NCBI GenBank assembly: GCA_022822575.1
Contig: JAJEBJ010000338.1
Coordinates: forward strand, 1 to 5,201
From: Alphaproteobacteria bacterium
GTDB taxonomy: Bacteria > Pseudomonadota > Alphaproteobacteria > SP197
Length of the DNA: 5,201 bases
Direction: 5' to 3'
Shown: one piece after another, positions 1 through 5,201 of the stretch
How positions within the stretch are numbered: position 1 is the first letter of the stretch
Layout: every line of letters begins with the position of its first letter
Made by a program: the position numbers and the translations under genes
The notes under the pieces: model-generated
Told to the model about the DNA's origin: nothing
What the model saw: only the letters and a program-made list of their open reading frames with translations
Databases searched by the model: none

Positions 1-1851
1 CTTCCAGTTGTTCCACACCCGTGGTCCGACAGCGCGGATATCGGCGACGGTGAGAACGAGCAACAGCCGCAGGCGCTCGATCGACTGGACGATCCGGGCG
101 AAGCCGTCAATCGTGCGTGGCTCTTCAAGATCACGGCGAAAGGCCGTGTTGGACATGATCAGGTGATAGCGCACCAGCCAGGATACGGTCTCGGTCTCCT
201 CCGCAGTGAACCCGAGGCGCGGCGCCAGGTGATTGGCAATCCCGGCGCCAAGTTCGGAGTGATCCCCACCGCGCCCCTTGGCGATGTCGTGGAGGAGAAC
301 GGCAAGGTAGAGGACGCGGCGCTGCAGGATCAGCGGGAAGACCTCGGTGGCCAGAGGCAGTTCGTCGGCGATTTCGCCACGTTCAATAGCTGCGAGGATT
401 CCGACGGCCCTGATGGAGTGCTCATCGACGGTGTAGACGTGGTACATGTCGTGCTGCATCTGGGCGACGACACGTCCGAAATCCGGCAGGAACCGGCCCA
501 TCACACCGGCTTCGTTCATCGCATGGAGTGTTCCAAGGGGGTCATCCCTGGCAGTCAGGATGTCCATGAACTGGCCGTTGGCATGCGCGTCGTGGCGCAG
601 CCTGTCGTCGATCCTCGCGAGACTCTGGGTCATCAGCCACAGGGCCCGGGGATGGATGTCGATGCGCCGGTCCTGGGAGACGTGGAACATGCGCACGAGG
701 TCGCCGGGCGACTCATCGAAATGCCGGCGATTGCGGATCGAGATCATGCCTCCCGAGACGGGGAACCCGTCGATGTCTGCTGCATCCGAAACGTACCTGG
801 AGCGCGGCTGGCCGCCATGCTGTTCGGCGATGACGGCGGCAAAGATGCGGGACAGTCCGCCGACCTCCCGGGTGGCAAGGAAGTAGCGTTTCATGAAACG
901 CTCGACAGCCTGCTGGTTTCGCGCATCGGAAAAGCCCATGCGGCGGGCGATGTCCGTCTGCAGGTCGAACGTCAGCCGTTCCTCGGCCCGGCCGGAGAGG
1001 AAGTGGAGGTGGCACCTGACCCGGTTGAGAAAATCCGCCGCCCGGCGGAATCGCGAGAGTTCGGCGCGGCTCAGTACCCCCCTCGGCACCAGATCCTCGA
1101 TGCGGGCAATCGGGTAGAGATACCTGGCGATCCACACGAGGACATGGAGGTCTCTCAGTCCTCCCTTTCCTTCCTTGACATCGGGTTCCAGGACATAGCG
1201 CGAGTCGCCCGTCTTGAGATGCCGCCGGTCACGCTCCTCGAGTTTGGCGCGCACGAAGGCGGCGTCACTGCCGGTCACTACCGATTTTTGGAAGCGGCGG
1301 CGGAATGTCCGGAAGAGACTCCGGTCACCGGCAAGCAGTCGGGCCTCGAGCACCGCGGTACGGATGGTCATGTCGCTGCGGGCACTGTCGATGGCTTCGT
1401 CGAGTGTGCGTGTGGCGTGTCCGACCTTGAGACCAAGATCCCAGAGGCAATAGAGCACGCGGCTGATCACCGCTTCCTGACGCGTTGTTGCCGGACCAGA
1501 AAGCAGAAAGAGAAGATCGAGATCCGAGTGTGGCGCGAGTTCGCCACGTCCATAACCTCCGACGGCGACAAGGGCCATGCGGCCATGACCGCCGCAGCTC
1601 TCTGCTTTCAGGACATGGGCAAACAGCTCCTTCAGCACTGAATCGACAAGCCGGCTCATCGAGGTGACAAGCGCGATCCCGGATGCGCCTCTGTCGAGGT
1701 GGCGGCGCAGCCTTGTCAGGCCATCATCGAGCGTGAGGCGCAGCACGCCTTCGAGACCTTCATGCGAGGCCGGCAGGGCGGCGAGCGTCCGGCGCAGGTG
1801 CTGCCGGTTTGCGAGGCTGCCAGGTACGGGCCTTCCCCGGGGATCAGTCAT
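1..1851 (-). CDS. glnD: Bifunctional [protein-PII] uridylyltransferase / uridylyl-removing enzyme GlnD, 3'-truncated by the window edge
   Basis: GlnD senses glutamine: it uridylylates the PII proteins (GlnB/GlnK) when nitrogen is scarce and removes UMP when glutamine is plentiful, thereby steering glutamine synthetase and nitrogen-regulated genes. From the ATG at 1851 the minus-strand frame stays open for 617 codons to the left edge without a stop. Family members are about 850–950 residues, so about one third is missing. Visible: the nucleotidyltransferase domain with GGYGRGELAPHSDLDL (98–113), in which Asp110 and Asp112 are the expected metal-binding catalytic pair; LEPDVKEGKGGLRDLH (221–236), a GlnD hallmark; a helical linker (about 250–440); and an HD hydrolase domain for de-uridylylation, with HVYTVDEHS (His478), LLHDIAKG (His521–Asp522), YH (His563) and LTVADIRA (Asp604) as likely metal ligands. 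The sequence breaks off in VWNNWK just after the HD domain. The two C-terminal ACT domains that bind glutamine should lie beyond position 1. The start overlaps the mutS stop by 8 bp and has a strong Shine-Dalgarno run, so coupling to mutS is likely. Confidence 0.97.
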   Translation of the reverse strand, partial: MTDPRGRPVPGSLANRQHLRRTLAALPASHEGLEGVLRLTLDDGLTRLRRHLDRGASGIALVTSMSRLVDSVLKELFAHVLKAESCGGHGRMALVAVGGYGRGELAPHSDLDLLFLLSGPATTRQEAVISRVLYCLWDLGLKVGHATRTLDEAIDSARSDMTIRTAVLEARLLAGDRSLFRTFRRRFQKSVVTGSDAAFVRAKLEERDRRHLKTGDSRYVLEPDVKEGKGGLRDLHVLVWIARYLYPIARIEDLVPRGVLSRAELSRFRRAADFLNRVRCHLHFLSGRAEERLTFDLQTDIARRMGFSDARNQQAVERFMKRYFLATREVGGLSRIFAAVIAEQHGGQPRSRYVSDAADIDGFPVSGGMISIRNRRHFDESPGDLVRMFHVSQDRRIDIHPRALWLMTQSLARIDDRLRHDAHANGQFMDILTARDDPLGTLHAMNEAGVMGRFLPDFGRVVAQMQHDMYHVYTVDEHSIRAVGILAAIERGEIADELPLATEVFPLILQRRVLYLAVLLHDIAKGRGGDHSELGAGIANHLAPRLGFTAEETETVSWLVRYHLIMSNTAFRRDLEEPRTIDGFARIVQSIERLRLLLVLTVADIRAVGPRVWNNWK

Positions 1852-4510
1852 CCTCCTCCTCCGCCAGATCCTTCAGCCGGTAGATCAGGTCGAGTGCCTG
1901 GCGCGGCGTGAGCTGATCGGGCATGACATCATCGACAGCCTGTCTGACGGCGGAGACCGGCGCAACATCCCTCACGTGTCTCTGCGCCGCCTCGAAGAGG
2001 GGAAGATCATCGGCGAGCCGTGCCAGGGAACTTGCGCCATCACCCGTTTCGATGGTCTCGAGCACGTCCTTCGCACGTTCGATGACCGCCTGTGGAAGGC
2101 CGGCAAGGCGTGCGACATGGATGCCGTAGCTCCGGTTCGCTGCGCCGCGCTCCACCTCGTAGAGAAACACGATGTCGTTCTTCCATTCCTTGACCCGCAT
2201 GGAGTGCGGTCTCAGTGCCGACAATGTTGCCGCGAGAGTCGCCAGTTCGTGGTAATGGGTGGCGAACAGCGCCCGGCACCGGTTCACATCGTGAAGGTGC
2301 TCGAGAACTGCCCAGGCGATGGAAAGACCGTCGAACGTCGCTGTCCCACGACCGATTTCGTCGAGTATGACGAGGGAGCGTTCTCCAGACTGGTTGAGGA
2401 TGGCCGCAGTTTCGACCATCTCCACCATGAAGGTCGATCGTCCCCGGGCAAGATCGTCCGCAGCGCCGACGCGGCTGAACAGTCGGTCCACAATACCAAT
2501 TCTGGCAGCGTCCGCCGGCACAAAGCTGCCGGCCTGGGCCATGACGGCGATCAGTGCATTCTGGCGCAGGAACGTCGACTTTCCGGCCATGTTGGGTCCG
2601 GTGAGCAGCCACAGGCGGGCGTCATCCTCGAGAACGCAGCCATTGGCGACAAACTCCATCGATTCGCTGGCCATGACTTCGACGACAGGATGACGTCCAC
2701 CCTCGATCGTGAAGTCGAGTTCCGCTGTCACCGCCGGACGGGTATAGCGTCGTTCGATGGCGAGGTCTGCAAGCGCTGCAGCCACGTCAATGACGGCGAT
2801 CGCCCCGGCCGCCGCGGCTATGGCGGACGCCACGGCCAGCACGTCTGCCGTGGCCTTGTGAAAGGCATCGAGTTCGAGGGCGATGGCACGGTCTGCGGCG
2901 CGGGACATTTCCGTCTCGAGGTCGCCCAGCTCGACGGTCGTGTAGCGCATCGCGTTCGCCATGGTCTGGCGATGGATGAACGTCTCTTCGTCAAGACGTG
3001 CCGCATGGTTGCGGGTGACCTCGACGTAGTATCCCAGGACATTGTTGTGGCGGATCTTCAGGGAGGTGACGCCAGTTGCCTTCTGATAGGTCCCCTGGAG
3101 TCCGGCCACCAGTTGCCGGCTGTTGTCACGCAACTCTCTCGCCTGGTCGAGATCCTGGCTGTAGCCGGCGCGCACGAAGCCGCCGTCCCGGGCAAGAAGA
3201 GGCGGATTGTCGACGAGGAGGCAGGCCAGGTCACCGGCGAGTGGAGGGAGAGCCTCAATGGCACTCCCTGCTTCGGTGAGTTCCCTGGGCAGGTCATGCT
3301 GGTGCTGCAGCTTGGCAGCCAGGCTGCCGGCTGCCGTCAGGCCATCACGTATGGCGGCAAGGTCGCGAGGACCGCCTCGCGAGAGTGCCAGGCGTGCGAG
3401 GGCCCTCTCGAGATCGGGTGTCAGGGCGAGGGTAGTCCTGATGTCGCCACGCAGTTCAGAATACTCGACGAACATCTGAACAGCATCCAGGCGCCTGGCG
3501 ATGGCGCCGGTGTCGGTCAGCGGCGCAGTCAGTCTCTGTCCGAGCAGGCGGGCACCGGCGCCCGTTACAGTGCGGTCCATGATGCCCAGGAGACTTCCCT
3601 GGCGATGACCGTCGAGAGTGCGCATGAGTTCGAGATTGCGCCGTGTGGCCTGGTCGATCAGCATCGACTGACCTGCCACCTGGCGCACTGGTGGCGACAG
3701 TCTGGGAAAGCGGCCCTTCTGGGTCAGTTCGACATAGCCCAGCAGCCCGCCCATGGCTGCCAGTTCGGCCCGCGTGAAGGAACCGAATCCGTCCAGTGAG
3801 GCGACTGAGTAGAGGTCGCGCAGACGCCGTTCTCCGGTGCGGCTGTCGAACCTGCTGTCAGGCTCCCTGACCAGCCGCTCATACCACGGCGCCAGCACAT
3901 CCTGGAGAGTGGCATCATTGGCGATCCGCTCCGCCACCACGAGTTCGGCCGGCGCGACACTTTCCAGAAGGGCATTGAGATCCTCCACCGTGATGTCCGT
4001 GACGGCAAAGCTGCCTGTCGACATCTCGATCCAGGCAACCGCGGTGGTGGAGCCTGCCTGGGCCAGCGCCGCCAGGTGATTGGTTGAACGGGCATCGAGA
4101 AGCGTGTCCTCGACGAGTGTTCCGGGAGTGACAATGCGGATGACATCCCGCCTCACGATGGCACTGCTGCCGCGCTTTCGTGCTTCAGCGGGGTCCTCTA
4201 CCTGTTCGCAGACCGCTACCCGGTAACCCTTGTGAATGAGCCGTTCGAGATAGCTTTCGGCGGAGACCACCGGTACGCCGCACATCGGAACATCCTTGCC
4301 CTGGTGCTGTCCGCGAGTCGTCAGCGCAATGTCGAGAGCACCGGCTGCGGCTACCGCATCGTCGAAGAAGAGTTCGTAGAAATCCCCCATGCGGAAGAGA
4401 AGGAGCTCCCCCCGGTGCTCTCCCTTGATCCGCCAGTACTGTTCCATCATCGGCGTAACTCGACCGCCGCGCTTCGATGCGGACGCGGGTGGCGCTCTAT
4501 CCGCTGTCAC
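1844..4510 (-). CDS. mutS: DNA mismatch repair protein MutS, full length, probable GTG start
   Basis: MutS scans DNA for mispairs and small loops as a clamp-like dimer, then uses ATP to recruit MutL. It has 888 residues from the GTG, normal for MutS1. In order: the mismatch-recognition domain with GDFYELF, whose Phe44 and Glu46 form the Phe-X-Glu wedge; PMCGVP (about 75–80); connector, lever and clamp domains (about 120–600); then the ATPase with Walker A TGPNMAGKST (637–646, Lys644), the DDLARGRSTF loop (685–694), Walker B LVILDEIGRG (Asp717, Glu718) and FATHYHEL (His752). The C-terminus carries DLPLF (835–839), a probable sliding-clamp-binding peptide, and LTPRQALDLIYRLK (867–880), the helix-loop-helix dimer/tetramer region, followed by an acidic tail. 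All catalytic residues are intact. The frame is open upstream to an ATG at 4639, but that would overlap rsmA by 92 bp with unconserved sequence. The GTG at 4510 has a Shine-Dalgarno-like stretch. The ATGs at 4450 and 4447 are possible later starts with weaker upstream sequence, and they would lose the conserved-looking TP before MMEQY. The stop overlaps glnD. Confidence 0.97.
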   Translation of the reverse strand: MTADRAPPASASKRGGRVTPMMEQYWRIKGEHRGELLLFRMGDFYELFFDDAVAAAGALDIALTTRGQHQGKDVPMCGVPVVSAESYLERLIHKGYRVAVCEQVEDPAEARKRGSSAIVRRDVIRIVTPGTLVEDTLLDARSTNHLAALAQAGSTTAVAWIEMSTGSFAVTDITVEDLNALLESVAPAELVVAERIANDATLQDVLAPWYERLVREPDSRFDSRTGERRLRDLYSVASLDGFGSFTRAELAAMGGLLGYVELTQKGRFPRLSPPVRQVAGQSMLIDQATRRNLELMRTLDGHRQGSLLGIMDRTVTGAGARLLGQRLTAPLTDTGAIARRLDAVQMFVEYSELRGDIRTTLALTPDLERALARLALSRGGPRDLAAIRDGLTAAGSLAAKLQHQHDLPRELTEAGSAIEALPPLAGDLACLLVDNPPLLARDGGFVRAGYSQDLDQARELRDNSRQLVAGLQGTYQKATGVTSLKIRHNNVLGYYVEVTRNHAARLDEETFIHRQTMANAMRYTTVELGDLETEMSRAADRAIALELDAFHKATADVLAVASAIAAAAGAIAVIDVAAALADLAIERRYTRPAVTAELDFTIEGGRHPVVEVMASESMEFVANGCVLEDDARLWLLTGPNMAGKSTFLRQNALIAVMAQAGSFVPADAARIGIVDRLFSRVGAADDLARGRSTFMVEMVETAAILNQSGERSLVILDEIGRGTATFDGLSIAWAVLEHLHDVNRCRALFATHYHELATLAATLSALRPHSMRVKEWKNDIVFLYEVERGAANRSYGIHVARLAGLPQAVIERAKDVLETIETGDGASSLARLADDLPLFEAAQRHVRDVAPVSAVRQAVDDVMPDQLTPRQALDLIYRLKDLAEEEDD
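1852..1862 (-). promoter_or_regulatory. Ribosome binding site of glnD, inside the 3' end of mutS
   Basis: Reading the minus strand, GGAGGAGGAGG directly precedes the glnD ATG. It contains an AGGAGG core whose spacing to the start codon can be about 3–6 bases depending on register. The same bases encode the Glu-Glu-Glu-Asp part of the MutS acidic tail. The site supports the choice of ATG 1851 as the glnD start and suggests that ribosomes finishing mutS can reinitiate on glnD. Its function is inferred from sequence only. Confidence 0.75.
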
Positions 4511-4547
4511 CTGATCGCCGCCCTCTGTATTGCCGCTGATCGGGTCA
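4511..4547 (-). other. rsmA–mutS intergenic spacer, 37 bp
   Basis: This is the only non-coding stretch in the window. I see no hairpin followed by a T-run that would act as a terminator, and it is too short for an independent promoter plus leader. Cotranscription of rsmA and mutS is the simplest reading. A promoter for mutS inside the end of rsmA cannot be excluded by eye. The spacer lies within a 14-codon mini-frame (4551–4507), described under findings. Confidence 0.6.
4518..4525 (-). promoter_or_regulatory. Probable ribosome binding site of mutS supporting the GTG start
   Basis: On the minus strand GAGGGCGG lies 7 bases before the GTG at 4510 (GAGGG alone is 10 bases away). This is a moderate Shine-Dalgarno match and the best one in the 37-bp gap after rsmA. 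No comparable purine-rich stretch precedes the alternative ATG at 4450, where the upstream bases are GTCGAGTTACGCCG. It therefore favours the GTG start, though it does not prove it. Confidence 0.5.
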
Positions 4548-5201
4548 TCATCCGGTGTTCGCGCGCTTCGCGTGTTCCCTCGCCAGAGCACACCACGAGG
4601 CGATGTCGACATCTTCGGCCCGCGCCCGGGGATCCACACCGGCGGAGAGAAGCAGATCTTGCGGATCTTTCGAGACGGCAGCGAGAGCGTTGCGCAGCAC
4701 CTTGCGCCGCTGGCCGAAGCCCGCTTGCGTCAGTGTGCGCAGCACCGGTTCGAGGGCTGGTGAAAGAGGGGCTTCGCGCGGCGTGATGCGGACCACTGCC
4801 GCACGTACCTTCGGCGCCGGAACGAAGGAGGCGGAGGCAATGCCGAAACACCATTCGACCCGGCACAACCACTGCACGAGGACGCTCAGTCTGCCGTATT
4901 GACGGGATCCTGGCACTGCGACAAGCCGTTCGGCCACCTCTTTCTGGAACATCAGGATCATGCGATCGATGAGGTGGCGATGTTCGATCAGGCGCATGGC
5001 AAGCCGCGTCGAACTGTTGAAGGGGAGATTGCCCATGACCACGACCCCCGGTTCCAAAATCTCGTGAAGGTCACACTCCAGGGCATCGCCTTCGTGGATG
5101 ACGAGTCTGCCCGCAGCGGCGTCACGAAGACCGGAGAGAGCAGCGCAGCATCGCGGATCCATTTCGATGGCAAGGACCCGGCTTGCCCCGGCTCTCAGCA
5201 C
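4548..5201 (-). CDS. rsmA: 16S rRNA (adenine(1518)-N6/adenine(1519)-N6)-dimethyltransferase RsmA (KsgA), 5'-truncated by the window edge
   Basis: This enzyme uses S-adenosylmethionine to dimethylate two adjacent adenines in the 3'-terminal hairpin of 16S rRNA during late assembly of the small ribosomal subunit in the cytoplasm. The window holds 217 residues up to the TGA stop. The family is usually about 270–290 residues, so roughly 60 N-terminal residues, including the glycine-rich SAM motif I, lie beyond the right edge. The GTG at the very edge is an internal Val codon, not a credible start. Visible in order (numbered from the edge): the SAM-binding acidic strand AIEMDP (11–16), GDAL (38–41), the catalytic motif IV NLPFNSST (58–65), the family signature FQKEVAERLVA…YGRLSVLVQ (85–110), FVPAPKV (126–132) and the C-terminal helical domain with GFGQRRKVLRNAL (161–173). 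Motif IV reads NLPF where NLPY is usual; Phe is tolerated in this class. mutS follows 37 bp downstream. The identification is firm. Confidence 0.96.
   Translation of the reverse strand: MLRAGASRVLAIEMDPRCCAALSGLRDAAAGRLVIHEGDALECDLHEILEPGVVVMGNLPFNSSTRLAMRLIEHRHLIDRMILMFQKEVAERLVAVPGSRQYGRLSVLVQWLCRVEWCFGIASASFVPAPKVRAAVVRITPREAPLSPALEPVLRTLTQAGFGQRRKVLRNALAAVSKDPQDLLLSAGVDPRARAEDVDIASWCALAREHAKRANTG

Noticed and set aside
713..1135. A 140-codon minus-strand frame within glnD
   Set aside because: It is an out-of-frame shadow: the glnD frame is continuous from 1851 to 1, and this frame gives a low-complexity Pro/Arg-rich translation. It does not indicate a frameshift in glnD.
163..1641. A 492-codon open frame on the plus strand opposite glnD
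   Set aside because: It is also in codon register with glnD and ends opposite the first TCA Ser codon of glnD (1639–1641). The minus strand encodes unmistakable GlnD motifs, and the plus-strand product resembles nothing.
1664..3799. A 711-codon open frame on the plus strand opposite mutS
   Set aside because: It is in exact codon register with mutS, so it stays open only because mutS avoids TTA, CTA and TCA codons there; it ends opposite a TCA Ser codon of mutS. Its translation has no recognisable domain, whereas the minus strand has full MutS motifs.
4232..4786. Plus-strand open frames across the rsmA–mutS junction
   Set aside because: They lie opposite well-supported coding sequence on the minus strand, have Arg/Ala-rich translations and no ribosome binding site or motif of note.
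1..5201. Search for a novel system: mobile elements, CRISPR repeats, tRNAs, attachment sites, defence genes, terminators
   Set aside because: No repeat arrays, inverted-repeat ends, transposase or integrase motifs, tRNA-like cloverleaf or hairpin/T-run terminators were found by eye. Three housekeeping genes account for all but 37 bases.

Overview
This window is ordinary chromosomal housekeeping DNA from a GC-rich proteobacterium, most likely an alphaproteobacterium. The assignment rests on protein character: the MutS N-terminus has the '…TPMMEQY' and 'PMCGVP' wording I associate with alphaproteobacteria. The mutS–glnD adjacency is also, from memory, familiar in rhizobia and relatives. I cannot name a genus.

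All three genes lie on the minus strand, head to tail, and fill nearly the whole window. Reading in the direction of transcription (right to left): (1) the C-terminal three-quarters of rsmA/ksgA, the 16S rRNA dimethyladenosine transferase, enters from the right edge and stops at 4548; (2) a full-length mutS, the DNA mismatch sensor, runs from a probable GTG start at 4510 to 1844; (3) the first 617 codons of glnD, the PII uridylyltransferase/uridylyl-removing enzyme, start at 1851 and run off the left edge. Spacing is tight: 37 bp between rsmA and mutS, and an 8-bp overlap between mutS and glnD. This suggests one transcript with translational coupling, although no promoter or terminator is visible and the start of the unit is outside the window.

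The three products act in unrelated processes: ribosome maturation, mismatch repair and nitrogen signalling. The arrangement looks like a conserved housekeeping cluster rather than a pathway. There is no gene-free stretch over 300 bases, and I see no tRNA, rRNA, insertion sequence, CRISPR array, phage or defence gene. Very long open frames on the plus strand (163–1641 and 1664–3799) are antisense shadows in codon register with glnD and mutS.

I found no undescribed system. The points worth a second look are small: a Shine-Dalgarno run embedded in the acidic C-terminal codons of MutS, a 14-codon mini-frame that bridges rsmA and mutS by stop/start overlaps at both ends, and slightly unusual residues in the RsmA catalytic loop.
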